Shown piece after piece: positions 26,339 through 35,059 of a stretch of DNA of 64,000 bases; the first letter of the stretch is position 1, and every line of letters begins with the position of its first letter. The stretch is taken from assembly GCF_000192865.1 (NCBI RefSeq), contig NC_015276.1:2232001-2296000 (forward strand). Reading direction: 5' to 3'. A program made the position numbers and the translations under genes. The DNA comes from Marinomonas mediterranea MMB-1 (GTDB lineage Bacteria > Pseudomonadota > Gammaproteobacteria > Pseudomonadales > Marinomonadaceae). The notes below the pieces were generated by a model. It was not told where the DNA came from. It did not search any database and saw nothing but the letters and a program-made list of their open reading frames with translations.

Positions 26339-27550
26339 CTACTTGCTTTTTGCTTTCGTGTTCGTTGATTTCTTCTTCTTTGGTCTTCGGCTCGGAGAAC
26401 GAACCTTCATTTTAGGCTCTAGACCCTCGATTTTGGTGAACTTAACAGCGACTTGCATATAGCGCTGAATTTTTTCCATCATAGGTAGGTCGTTGATGTC
26501 TACTAACGAATAGCATTTACCTGGGTTCCCTTCCCTTGATGCACGTCCCGCGCGATGAACGTATGCATCGGCCTTTCGTGGTAGGCGTACGTTGATCACT
26601 GTGTTGATTTCAGGCAAATCTAAGCCTCTAGAAGCGACATCAGTAGCGACGAGAACTTTAAGGCGGCCTTTCTTCATTTGTTTTAAGTGATCATTTCGGT
26701 CGCCTTGCTTCATGTCTCCATGAAGGCCATCGCATCGTAAACCCCAATTGCGTATTTTTTGAACCCAAATATCAACGTGATCTTTATTAGAAACGAAAAC
26801 AGCAGCTTGATTGGTTTCGTCTTTTTCTAGGATATGTTTTAAGAGTGCTTCTTTATGAGGTTCATCGTCGACCCTCATGGCTAGCTGAGTAATTTGAGAC
26901 GGAACAGATCTTACCGACTCAGATAATTGAATTTGGGTGGCGTCTTCTTTTAGCAGTGTTGATGCAAATCTCCCCATCTTTTCGCCTTCAATTGTTGCCG
27001 AAAAGAATAGCGTTTGATGTGCTGGTAGTTCTTTTGCAATGCTTGTAACTGCGTCGATGAAGCCCATATCGAGCATTCGATCGGCTTCATCAATAACAAA
27101 CATGGAGACATCGGATAAATCGAGCCATCCTTTTTGGTCTAGCTCAATTAGCCTGCCAGGGGTTGCAACTAAAATGTCGCAGGGTTCGCTAAGCTGTTTT
27201 TGTTGGTTTCCATAAGGCGTGCCACCAACGATAAGTTGTAACTGTATGCGAGTATGTGTCAGAAGCTTTTCGATTACTTGAAATATTTGTCGAGCTAGCT
27301 CTCGGCTTGGAGCGAGTATTAATGCTTTTGGAGCAAGGGTAGACTCTTCGTCCCTATCCAAAATATGTTGAATAATCGGTGCGGCAAATGCAATTGTTTT
27401 ACCAGTGCCTGTCGGTGCGCTAGCTAATATATCTTGAGCATCCAGTGCGGCTGGTATTGCCTGAATTTGAATAGGTGTTGGAGACGTTAGCCCCATATCG
27501 GAAATGGCTTGTTCAATAGTGAAATCTAAATCTAAGTCTTCAAAGGACAT
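26339..27550 (-). CDS. srmB: DEAD-box RNA helicase, SrmB-like
   Basis: ATP-dependent RNA helicase of 403 residues. Motifs in order are the Q motif (FTIEQAISDMGLTSPTPIQIQAIP), motif I APTGTGKT, Ia PSRELA, Ib TPGR, II DEAD, III SAT, V ATDVASRGLD and VI HRAGRASR. The basic lysine-rich C-terminal tail (about 25 residues) is typical of ribosome-assembly helicases. The overall sequence is closest, from memory, to SrmB, which acts early in 50S assembly; other members of the RhlE/SrmB group cannot be excluded. Confidence 0.92.
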   Translation of the reverse strand: MSFEDLDLDFTIEQAISDMGLTSPTPIQIQAIPAALDAQDILASAPTGTGKTIAFAAPIIQHILDRDEESTLAPKALILAPSRELARQIFQVIEKLLTHTRIQLQLIVGGTPYGNQQKQLSEPCDILVATPGRLIELDQKGWLDLSDVSMFVIDEADRMLDMGFIDAVTSIAKELPAHQTLFFSATIEGEKMGRFASTLLKEDATQIQLSESVRSVPSQITQLAMRVDDEPHKEALLKHILEKDETNQAAVFVSNKDHVDIWVQKIRNWGLRCDGLHGDMKQGDRNDHLKQMKKGRLKVLVATDVASRGLDLPEINTVINVRLPRKADAYVHRAGRASREGNPGKCYSLVDINDLPMMEKIQRYMQVAVKFTKIEGLEPKMKVRSPSRRPKKKKSTNTKAKSK

Positions 27551-27732
27551 AGGGGTACTCGGGTATAATGAAAAATTTTAGGCATTATAACATGTTAGTG
27601 TCAGTAGTATGGACTTTAGCGTTAAATCTTAGGTGTGTTAGCAAAAGGCGGGATGAATAACGTTGGGAGCGAAAAATTAGACCTCTCTTGATGCATGAAT
27701 TACACTTCGAAAAAATACTATAGAGTAAACGT

Positions 27733-28296
27733 ATGCAATTGACAGATGAAGTGGTCATTTCTCAAACTGAAAACTGGGTGGAGAGGTTTATCGTTGGCCT
27801 ATCTGTTTGTCCGTTCGCGAAACGAGAAGTGGAGCGACAATCTATCCGATCCATTGTCATTCGAACAAAAAAGAATGATGTTGCGCTTCAAGAATTGATG
27901 AATGAGATTAACTGGCTTGACCAGAATCCTGAAACAGAAACGACATTGGTTATTTTTCCAACTCTTTTAGCCGATTTTCATAGATACTTGGACTTTGTCG
28001 AGCTCGCTGAAGAGTTGATGTATCAGCAAGGGTGTGAAGGTGTATATCAGCTTGCGACATTCCACCCCAATTATTGTTTTTCAGGGGCAGAGCCGAGCGA
28101 TGTTTCAAACTATACTAATCGTTCGCCTTATCCTATGTTGCACATACTTCGGGAGCAGAGTGTAGAAAAAGCGATCGAGCATTACGGCGACACCTCTACA
28201 ATACCAGATAGAAACATCGAACTTATGGAAGAGAAAGGGGAGGCGGAGCTCGAAAAGCTTATGAAAACTTGTATGGAATTAAACAGCCCTTCTTGA
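27733..28296 (+). CDS. DUF1415 family protein
   Basis: 187-residue conserved protein of unknown function. The family signature is the N-terminal block TENWVERFIVGLSVCPFAKRE, with a conserved Cys-Pro, and the later TFHPNYCFSG and RSPYPMLHILRE segments. It has no signal peptide or membrane segment. The next gene starts 52 bases downstream on the same strand, so they may share a transcript. The invariant CPFAK could be a redox or metal site, but nothing in the sequence proves this. Confidence 0.88.
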   Translation: MQLTDEVVISQTENWVERFIVGLSVCPFAKREVERQSIRSIVIRTKKNDVALQELMNEINWLDQNPETETTLVIFPTLLADFHRYLDFVELAEELMYQQGCEGVYQLATFHPNYCFSGAEPSDVSNYTNRSPYPMLHILREQSVEKAIEHYGDTSTIPDRNIELMEEKGEAELEKLMKTCMELNSPS

Positions 28297-28348
28297 TTAA
28301 AGTGATTATCTGAGTATAGTCCCTTCCTTTTACTTTGCTGGAGTGAGT

Positions 28349-29182
28349 ATGGCAACCCAAATTGGTCGCGTAAATAATTTGCGTATTGTTAAAGAGAAAG
28401 ACTTTGGGGTGTATCTCGATGCACTTAACTTAGGTGAAATTCTACTGCCTAAACGCTATGTTCCAGCAAACTCTAAGGTAGGTGATGAGCTGGATGTATT
28501 TGTTTATCTTGACTCTGAAGACGAACTTATCGCCACGACCCTGATGCCTGAAGTTCAAGTAGGGGAATTTGCCGGACTAAAAGCAATTGCGGTTAATCAG
28601 GTTGGTGCATTTTTTGATTGGGGCTTGCCAAAAGATCTTCTTGTTCCGTTTAGTCAGCAAAAAAATACAATTGAAGAGGGGCAAACCCACCTTGTATTTG
28701 TGTATCTAGATCAGCATACCAACCGTATTGTAGCGACAACTAAAATTGATGCGCTGTTGAATCGCGACGAGCCACCTTACCGTGCAGGTGATAAGGTTGA
28801 GGTTATAGTTGGTGACAAAACAAATATTGGCTTTAAGTGCATTATTGATCAAAGGTTCTGGGGAGTGTTGTTTTTTCAAGATGCCTTTAGGCAATTGCGT
28901 AAAGGAGAGCGCGCTCAGGCTTTTGTTAAACGCGTAAGAGAAGATGGCAAAATAGACTTAAGCTTACAGCCTGTTGGGTATAAAAAAGTTCAAAATATCT
29001 TGGATGATATTATCGAACATTTGAAAGCGAATGGAGGAGAGATGGCAATCACTGATAAAAGCTCTCCCGATGAAATCAATCGTGTGTTTAAAGTCAGTAA
29101 AGCGACGTTTAAAAAAGCAATTGGTGCACTATACAAAGATAAGAAAATTCTATTGTCGAAAGACAAAGTGACGCTCCTATAA
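28349..29182 (+). CDS. CvfB-like S1-domain RNA-binding protein
   Basis: 277 residues. The sequence holds tandem S1-like domains (IGRVNNLRIVKEKDFGVYLD; VGAFFDWGLPKDLLVP; a third near residues 145-215) and a C-terminal winged helix (SPDEINRVFKVSKATFKKAIGALYKDKKI), the layout of the YitL/CvfB family. S. aureus CvfB binds RNA and affects virulence gene expression. The ATG at 28349 is preferred to the GTG at 28343, since GGAG (28340-28343) lies 5 bases before the ATG and overlaps the GTG. A role in RNA metabolism is inferred from the family. Confidence 0.9.
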   Translation: MATQIGRVNNLRIVKEKDFGVYLDALNLGEILLPKRYVPANSKVGDELDVFVYLDSEDELIATTLMPEVQVGEFAGLKAIAVNQVGAFFDWGLPKDLLVPFSQQKNTIEEGQTHLVFVYLDQHTNRIVATTKIDALLNRDEPPYRAGDKVEVIVGDKTNIGFKCIIDQRFWGVLFFQDAFRQLRKGERAQAFVKRVREDGKIDLSLQPVGYKKVQNILDDIIEHLKANGGEMAITDKSSPDEINRVFKVSKATFKKAIGALYKDKKILLSKDKVTLL

Positions 29183-29222
29183 ATATCTCATTATAGATAA
29201 GCGGCTTCTATCTCCTTTCTTT

Positions 29223-29256
29223 AGAAATCCATGCTGAGAATGACGCGTGGATTTCT
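29223..29256 (+). terminator. Hairpin behind the CvfB-like gene, possible terminator
   Basis: AGAAATCCATGC pairs with GCGTGGATTTCT (12 pairs, one G-U). The T-run after it is weak, so termination is uncertain. Confidence 0.4.
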
Positions 29257-29347
29257 TGTCCTAGCGTCAGTGATTTGATGCTTTTCTACCAACCTACTTC
29301 TGTCTGGTGAGGCTGAAGCTCTTAAGGCTTATTCGCACCTTCCCTAG

Positions 29348-30370
29348 TTAAGAAGTAGCGATTTCCAGAAGTGCCTTTTTATGTTGTTCCCGTTTTGTCG
29401 GGGATAAAATTGCATGTAATAGGGTGCTTTGCAATGGAAGGTTGTTTGTCGCCTGTTTGATCATGTAGCCACTAATATTTTCGATTTCGGTTTTTCGTCC
29501 GAATTTTAGATCTTCGTGCATCGAAGAGTGATTGAGTCTCGTTAGTTGTGCAACGGTGTAAACCCGATTTACTAAGTTGAAAAAAGAAAAGCTGGCAGCG
29601 TTGCTGATCAGGGGTTGCAATGGGGCTTCTAGATAGCAATCAGCGAGTTCTTTTGTGCATTGTTCCGCAAGCGACTTATAGGGTTCGTCTAGCACTTCAC
29701 CGTTTCGTATTTCAAATAAGGCTGTGATTGGGTTGATGACGCAATTTACAGCAAGCTTTTCGAGCATTCTATGCGTAATGTTTGGAACTAGGAGGCTATG
29801 AAAAATGGTGTCTTCGAGGAAGGGTTGTGTCGTCTCCACATCGTTACTTTTATCCGAGGGTTTATATATGCCGAAGAATGTATCGCCCGATCCCGTTCGC
29901 TTCACTGTGTTATGGTTTATTTTTAGTGCGCCTTCACTGGTTACTCCTGCCCACAGTTTTTGTCCGCTTTTTAGGTGAGGGAGTAGTTCGTCGTGCATGC
30001 CCATACCATTACAAAGTGTCCAAATGTTGGCATTCTTTTTTGTGAATTCGCGAATTGATTGGTACGCGTCAACAAGGTCGAACGATTTTGTACAGATCAA
30101 AATATTGTCGTATTTATGATCTAGCTCGTCCACTGTTAGGCTTTTCACTTTAGTGACGGGGTCGAGTATTGCATTCCCTGAAAGGTCGTCAATATCGCGA
30201 GCATCATCACCGAGGCCTGCCTCACTGGCATCGTCTTCAATGTGGATATGGTTGCCTGGGTTATGCGATCGATAGAGCAGGTGCACATCAGTGTTTCGGC
30301 TTGCAAGCTTGGCTGACCATAGTAGTCCTACCGCGCCAGCTCCGATTATCAAACAGGTATTTTGAGTCAT
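29348..30370 (-). CDS. panE: 2-dehydropantoate 2-reductase family (PanE/ApbA-like)
   Basis: NADPH-dependent ketopantoate reductase fold, 340 residues, slightly longer than typical PanE (about 300). The Rossmann motif IIGAGAVGLLWSAKLA is at the N-terminus, followed by the TKSFD segment and, in the C-terminal domain, KLAVNCVINPITAL with the conserved catalytic lysine and Asn. It would act in pantothenate and CoA synthesis, but the family has several paralogues of unknown substrate. The inserted acidic stretch around residues 45-70 (EDDASEAGLGDDARDIDD) is unusual. Single gene, converging with the CvfB-like gene. Confidence 0.85.
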   Translation of the reverse strand: MTQNTCLIIGAGAVGLLWSAKLASRNTDVHLLYRSHNPGNHIHIEDDASEAGLGDDARDIDDLSGNAILDPVTKVKSLTVDELDHKYDNILICTKSFDLVDAYQSIREFTKKNANIWTLCNGMGMHDELLPHLKSGQKLWAGVTSEGALKINHNTVKRTGSGDTFFGIYKPSDKSNDVETTQPFLEDTIFHSLLVPNITHRMLEKLAVNCVINPITALFEIRNGEVLDEPYKSLAEQCTKELADCYLEAPLQPLISNAASFSFFNLVNRVYTVAQLTRLNHSSMHEDLKFGRKTEIENISGYMIKQATNNLPLQSTLLHAILSPTKREQHKKALLEIATS

Positions 30371-30537
30371 ATTGTAAGTGTGTATGAGAATTAGCGGTTT
30401 TTTATTAACCTTGGTATTATCGCGCCCAATTTAATAAAGTACGAATACTTTTTATATTTTTAGTGAGCTCATTAGACCGTGTGTCGATGGTCTTTAGCTT
30501 TTACAATTCTCACATATTATCACTTTAGGAGCGAAAA

Positions 30538-31023
30538 ATGCCTTCATTTGACGTTGTTTCCGAGCTTAACGGACATGAAGTTACTAATGCCGTTGATCAG
30601 GCTAACAGGGAAGTAATTACTCGGTATGATTTTAAGGGTGTCGATGCAAAGTTTGAACTAAAAGACAAGAAAACGCTTGTTTTGGAAGCGCAAAACAAAA
30701 TGCAGCTAAGACAAATGAACGAGATGTTAGGGCTGAAACTCATTAATCGTGGCATCGATCTTAAATCCTTAGATAAAGGCGATATGGTTGAGAGTAATTT
30801 GCGTGCAACGCAAACGATTACATTGAAAGAAGGTATTGAGCAGGCTGCCGCTAAGAAAATTGTCAAACTTATAAAAGACAGCAAAATTAAGGTTCAAGCT
30901 CAAGTGCAGGGCGAACAATTACGTGTAACGGGTAAGAAGCGAGACGACCTTCAGCAAGTGATGCAGATGCTAAAGGGTGCGGATCTTGAAGTGCCTGTTC
31001 AATTTAATAATTTTCGTGACTGA
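30538..31023 (+). CDS. yajQ: YajQ family nucleotide-binding protein
   Basis: 161 residues, full length for the family. It starts with the invariant MPSFDVVSE and has the ferredoxin-like repeats ITRYDFKG and KIVKLIKDSKIKVQAQVQG. Members bind nucleic acids or GTP; the Xanthomonas homologue was reported as a cyclic-di-GMP-responsive regulator. A good ribosome binding site (AGGAG) precedes the ATG. Family identity is certain, the physiological role less so. Confidence 0.96.
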   Translation: MPSFDVVSELNGHEVTNAVDQANREVITRYDFKGVDAKFELKDKKTLVLEAQNKMQLRQMNEMLGLKLINRGIDLKSLDKGDMVESNLRATQTITLKEGIEQAAAKKIVKLIKDSKIKVQAQVQGEQLRVTGKKRDDLQQVMQMLKGADLEVPVQFNNFRD

Positions 31024-31073
31024 TTATGCCACGTTAGAGGCTGAAAATTATTAATTTGCCTACGACTATTTAG

Positions 31074-31388
31074 CTACTTGCTTTCTTCTTTGGTGAGTAG
31101 CTTTTGTCCCGTAATGACCCATCCCTCGGCTTCGAGTCGCTCTCTTTGTCTATTATAGGCTTCGCTGTTTTCAGGAAAGCTGATCATTTTGCGCGCGTTA
31201 ATCACTCTATGCCAAGGTAAAGTGCTTTTCTTTGGTAATTCTCGTAGTATCCTTCCAACGAGTCTCGCATGCCTCGGTGCGCCAGCAAGTTTGGCGAGTT
31301 GCCCATACGAGAAGATGTCTCCCGCATCCGAGCTAGATAAAAGAAGGAAGACTTGAGATTTAAAGTCTTGTTGTTCTTGATTCGTCAT
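31074..31388 (-). CDS. Alkyltransferase-like (Atl) DNA-binding protein
   Basis: 104-residue relative of O6-methylguanine-DNA methyltransferase. The motif that is PCHRV in true methyltransferases reads PWHRV here (Pro58-Trp59-His60-Arg61), so the acceptor cysteine is replaced by tryptophan, as in the Atl/YbaZ group. The DNA-binding helix with the arginine finger (GAPRHARLVGRIL) is intact. Atl proteins mark O6-alkylguanine for nucleotide excision repair instead of repairing it. The ATG at 31388 is preferred over the longer frame, because MTNQEQ matches the usual N-terminus and it avoids overlap with fxsA. Confidence 0.9.
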   Translation of the reverse strand: MTNQEQQDFKSQVFLLLSSSDAGDIFSYGQLAKLAGAPRHARLVGRILRELPKKSTLPWHRVINARKMISFPENSEAYNRQRERLEAEGWVITGQKLLTKEESK

Positions 31389-31439
31389 TGAATGGCCCAA
31401 AATAGTAATTATGAACATGATAAATCGAAGAAGGTAAAT

Positions 31440-31913
31440 ATGCGATACGCGTTACTATTGTTTATATTGGTTCCTGTCGTGGAGCTTTTCGTACTGATAG
31501 AAGTTGGTGGTCAAATAGGTGGCTTAACCACGGTTTTACTTGTATTTTTAACCGCTGCGATCGGTGTCTCGTTGATACGAAAGCAAGGTATAGATGCTGC
31601 GTTTAAGGCTCAAGAGAAGCTTCAGCGGGGCGAAATTCCGGCAGTGGAAATTGCGGAAGGTTTTATGTTGGCGTTTGCTGGGCTTTGCTTGCTGATACCA
31701 GGCTTTGTGACCGATGCGATAGGGGCGTTGATGCTTATCTCCCCATTACGTAAAGTGGTTGCTTCTGGGATCGCCTTGAATTTTCTCAAGAATAGAATGA
31801 ACATGCGCTCCGCATGGGATCATTCCCCTTTTGATGCTCAGGCTTCAAAATCCGAGACGCCGATCGACGGCGAATATTCAAAAGAAGAAAACGACTTTAT
31901 CGAAAAAAAGTAA
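31440..31913 (+). CDS. fxsA: FxsA family membrane protein
   Basis: 157-residue inner-membrane protein. MRYALLLFILVPVVELFVL and the following two hydrophobic stretches (IGGLTTVLLVFLTAAIGVSLI and MLAFAGLCLLIPGFVTDAIGAL) are the FxsA signature. Overexpression of E. coli FxsA relieves F-plasmid exclusion of phage T7. The frame is open to 31392, but the start at 31440 has AAGG upstream and matches the family. The position just upstream of groES is conserved in many gammaproteobacteria. Confidence 0.93.
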   Translation: MRYALLLFILVPVVELFVLIEVGGQIGGLTTVLLVFLTAAIGVSLIRKQGIDAAFKAQEKLQRGEIPAVEIAEGFMLAFAGLCLLIPGFVTDAIGALMLISPLRKVVASGIALNFLKNRMNMRSAWDHSPFDAQASKSETPIDGEYSKEENDFIEKK

Positions 31914-31922
31914 CGCTTTAGG

Positions 31923-31950
31923 GTTGAAATGTGTTTTCTCGACCACATTA
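31923..31950 (+). promoter_or_regulatory. Probable sigma-32 heat-shock promoter of groESL
   Basis: GTTGAAA (31923-31929), a 13-base spacer, and CCACATTA (31943-31950) match the sigma-32 pattern CTTGAAA-N13-CCCCATNT at most positions. It lies between the fxsA stop and groES. No CIRCE inverted repeat is seen. Confidence 0.65.
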
Positions 31951-32037
31951 AAAAGTCGATACAGAATCCTACTATGAAAAGTAGGGCAGTCCGGCCAGGG
32001 GATTCCTGGTATTGATTAATTTTGGAGATTAAGATCA

Positions 32038-32328
32038 ATGAATATTCGTCCTTTGCACGATCGTGTTGTTGTTCGCCGTAAAGAAGAAGAGACAACAACC
32101 GCATCTGGTATCGTTTTGCCTGGATCAGCTACAGAAAAGCCTACACAAGGTGAGGTCCTAGCTGTCGGCACGGGTCGTATTCAATCAAACGGTGACGTGC
32201 GCGAGCTAGCTGTTAAGACTGGAGATACTGTGTTGTTCGGTCAGTACTCTGGTCAAACTGTTAAAATTGACGGTGAAGAACTGCTTATTATGAAAGAAGA
32301 AGAGATCTACGGCATCGTTGAAGCCTAA
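32038..32328 (+). CDS. groES: Co-chaperonin GroES
   Basis: 96-residue lid of the GroEL chaperonin. The N-terminus MNIRPLHDRVVVRRKEEE and the mobile-loop region ETTTASGIVLPGSATEKP are diagnostic. It is followed by groEL after 51 bases and preceded by a sigma-32-like promoter and a strong TTGGAG ribosome site. Confidence 0.98.
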   Translation: MNIRPLHDRVVVRRKEEETTTASGIVLPGSATEKPTQGEVLAVGTGRIQSNGDVRELAVKTGDTVLFGQYSGQTVKIDGEELLIMKEEEIYGIVEA

Positions 32329-32379
32329 TCTCCAACCGTTTTGATAACATAACGAAATTCACAATTTAGGATAAAGAAA

Positions 32380-34017
32380 ATGGCTGCTAAAGAAGTAAAA
32401 TTTTCAGATAGCGCGCGTCAGAAAATGCTACAAGGCGTTAACGTTCTAGCGGACGCAGTAAAAGTTACTCTAGGACCTAAAGGTCGTAACGTTGTAATCG
32501 AAAAATCGTTTGGTGCTCCACTAGTAACCAAAGATGGCGTGTCTGTGGCGAAAGAAATCGAATTAGAAGATAAATTCGAAAACATGGGCGCTCAAATGGT
32601 TAAAGAAGTGTCATCACAAGCAAATGATGTTGCTGGTGATGGTACGACAACAGCAACTGTTTTGGCTCAATCATTTGTGACTGAAGGCCTAAAAGCGGTA
32701 GCGGCGGGTCGTAACCCAATGGACCTTAAGCGTGGTATTGATAAGGCGACTACGGCTGTTGTTGCAGAGATTGCAGCGCTTTCAACGCCTTGTTCTGACA
32801 ATCGTGCTGTAGAGCAAGTTGGTACTATCTCTGCAAACTCTGATGAAACCGTTGGTAAGCTAATTGCTGAAGCAATGGAGCGCGTTGGTAAAGAAGGCGT
32901 TATCACTGTTGAGGAAGGTTCTGGCTTCGAAGATGAGCTAGACGTTGTAGAAGGTATGCAGTTTGACCGTGGTTACCTTTCTCCTTACTTCATCAACAAT
33001 CAAGAAACGATGAGCGCTGAACTTGAAAATCCGTTCATCCTTCTTGTTGATAAGAAAATCTCAAACATCCGCGATTTACTACCTACGCTAGAAGCTGTTG
33101 CTAAGTCTTCTCGTCCTCTTCTTATTGTTGCAGAAGACGTAGAAGGTGAAGCATTGGCGACATTGGTTGTTAATAGCATGCGCGGCATCGTGAAAGTTGC
33201 GGCAACTAAAGCGCCTGGTTTTGGTGATCGTCGTAAAGCGATGCTAGAAGATATCGCTATTCTTACAGGTGCGACAGTGATCTCTGAAGAGGTAGGTCTG
33301 TCTCTAGAAGGAACAACGGTTGATCAGTTGGGTACCGCTAAACGCGTTACACTAACAAAAGAAAATACGACTGTAGTGGATGGCGCAGGTGATGCAGCTA
33401 ACATTCAAGGTCGTGTAGAGCAAATTCGTGCTGAAATTGCGAATTCATCTTCTGATTACGACAAAGAAAAGCTTCAAGAGCGTGTTGCTAAGCTTGCTGG
33501 CGGTGTTGCAGTAATCAAAATTGGTGCGCCGACTGAAGTGGCAATGAAAGAGAAGAAAGCGCGTGTAGATGACGCTCTTCATGCAACTCGTGCTGCCGTT
33601 GAAGAAGGTGTTGTTGCTGGTGGTGGTGTAGCGCTAGTACGTGCATTGTCTAAAGTCGCTTCTCTAGAAGGTAGCAACGAAGATCAGAAAGTAGGTATTG
33701 ATCTAGCGTTGCGCGCAATGGAATCTCCAATGCGTCAAATCGTATCAAACGCGGGTGACGAAGCGTCTGTTGTCGTAGATAAAGTTAAGCAGGGTGAAGG
33801 TAACTTCGGTTACAACGCTGCAACTGGCGAATATGGCGATATGATTGAAATGGGTATTCTTGATCCAGCAAAAGTAACGCGTTCAGCGTTGCAAGCTGCA
33901 GCGTCTGTTGCCGGTCTTATGATCACAACTGAAGCAATGATCGCTGAAATCCCAAAAGATGATGCTCCTGCTATGCCTGATATGGGCGGCATGGGCGGCA
34001 TGGGCGGCATGATGTAA
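32380..34017 (+). CDS. groEL: Chaperonin GroEL
   Basis: 545-residue 60-kDa chaperonin subunit that folds proteins in a double ring with GroES. The nucleotide motifs TLGPKGRNV and GDGTTTATVLAQ and the family signature AAVEEGVVAGGGVA are intact, and the C-terminus ends in the GGM repeats typical of proteobacterial GroEL. Codon use is cleaner than in its neighbours, as expected for a highly expressed gene. It is transcribed with groES and ends at a strong terminator. Confidence 0.99.
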   Translation: MAAKEVKFSDSARQKMLQGVNVLADAVKVTLGPKGRNVVIEKSFGAPLVTKDGVSVAKEIELEDKFENMGAQMVKEVSSQANDVAGDGTTTATVLAQSFVTEGLKAVAAGRNPMDLKRGIDKATTAVVAEIAALSTPCSDNRAVEQVGTISANSDETVGKLIAEAMERVGKEGVITVEEGSGFEDELDVVEGMQFDRGYLSPYFINNQETMSAELENPFILLVDKKISNIRDLLPTLEAVAKSSRPLLIVAEDVEGEALATLVVNSMRGIVKVAATKAPGFGDRRKAMLEDIAILTGATVISEEVGLSLEGTTVDQLGTAKRVTLTKENTTVVDGAGDAANIQGRVEQIRAEIANSSSDYDKEKLQERVAKLAGGVAVIKIGAPTEVAMKEKKARVDDALHATRAAVEEGVVAGGGVALVRALSKVASLEGSNEDQKVGIDLALRAMESPMRQIVSNAGDEASVVVDKVKQGEGNFGYNAATGEYGDMIEMGILDPAKVTRSALQAAASVAGLMITTEAMIAEIPKDDAPAMPDMGGMGGMGGMM

Positions 34018-34038
34018 CCCACGCTAGTCTTTATAGAG

Positions 34039-34070
34039 GGCCATCAGATTTACTCTGATGGCCTTTTTTT
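34039..34070 (+). terminator. groESL terminator
   Basis: Perfect stem GGCCATCAGA/TCTGATGGCC followed by seven T, 21 bases after the groEL stop. Confidence 0.95.
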
Positions 34071-34190
34071 ATGCTTTGAGATTGCTTTTTGCTAATCGTT
34101 ATTATTAGTTTTGGTTAGGATTCAGAAAACTATTTTTTAGTTTGTGATAATCATTTACAATTGTAAGGTTTTGTTTTTATTAGAGGTCTT

Positions 34191-34937
34191 ATGGTGAGTC
34201 AGTTGTCCATGACAGGATTGTCACAATCTATATTAATCGACATTGTTCAAAAGCAGCGTTATGGAGTTGAGTATCAACCGATTGTTTCACTTGCTACTGG
34301 TGATACATTTGGATATGAAGCGTTGTCACGCTTTTTTGATCAAAGTGGAAATGCTGTCCGCCCTGATTTTGTCTATGCCGCTCTCCACGATAACCCTATC
34401 ACTCTGTTTCAAGTTGAATATGCCCAGAAAAAAATTCAACTAGCAAACGCAGATTCGGGGAAAATGTTGTTTGTAAACCTTGACCAAGATGCTTTTTTTG
34501 CTGCTGGCACGGATGCGCTTAATTGCCCTTTTATGCATCTCGCTAAGGAATATGGCAGGGAGCGAGTGGTGATTGAGCTAATTGAAAACTCGGAGGTTAA
34601 CGACGCGCTAATGAGTCTCACCATGATAGAAGCGTTTTCTGCATTAGGAATTGGGACGGCAATCGATGATTTATGTAACCCAAAGTCAATGATTTCAATT
34701 TCAGTTATGCAGTTGGTTGATTGGGTGAAGCTTGATAAACATGTTGTAAGTATGAAGCATGACAAAAATTTTATGCTGTTTGTTGAGAAGATGATTGAAT
34801 TTGCTAGGTTAACCAATAAAAACATAATTTTAGAAGGCGTAGAGAATCAAGATGATCTAGAGTTTGCAAGGAGTTTAGGAGTTGATTTTGTCCAAGGGTT
34901 CTATTTTAGAGACCGCTTTTTGACAGTTAAGCCGTAG
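34191..34937 (+). CDS. Single-domain EAL protein (cyclic-di-GMP phosphodiesterase-like)
   Basis: 248 residues that consist of an EAL domain alone. The signature YEALSRF is present, and the other catalytic positions can be matched: Asn in FVNLDQD, Glu in VIELIENSE, the Asp pair in AIDDLCNP, Lys in DWVKLDK, Glu in LEGVENQ and Gln in FVQGFYF. Loop 6, usually DDFGTG, is altered to DDLCNP. In some EAL proteins loop-6 changes reduce activity, so activity is likely but unproven. There is no sensor domain or membrane segment. It stands alone between groEL and fimV; GAGGT precedes the ATG. Confidence 0.9.
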   Translation: MVSQLSMTGLSQSILIDIVQKQRYGVEYQPIVSLATGDTFGYEALSRFFDQSGNAVRPDFVYAALHDNPITLFQVEYAQKKIQLANADSGKMLFVNLDQDAFFAAGTDALNCPFMHLAKEYGRERVVIELIENSEVNDALMSLTMIEAFSALGIGTAIDDLCNPKSMISISVMQLVDWVKLDKHVVSMKHDKNFMLFVEKMIEFARLTNKNIILEGVENQDDLEFARSLGVDFVQGFYFRDRFLTVKP

Positions 34938-34985
34938 AGTTCGCCTTATTTTGTGATATAGTCCAAACCATTGATTCTAAAGCTA

Positions 34986-35014
34986 TTGATAAATGTCGAC
35001 CTGTGTAAGATACT
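34986..35014 (+). promoter_or_regulatory. Candidate promoter of fimV
   Basis: TTGATA, a 17-base spacer and GATACT, placed 46 bases before the fimV start. This is a pattern match only. Confidence 0.35.
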
Positions 35015-35059
35015 TAAAACTCATCCATATAGACTTTGTTAGAAGAGAAGGAACTATAT

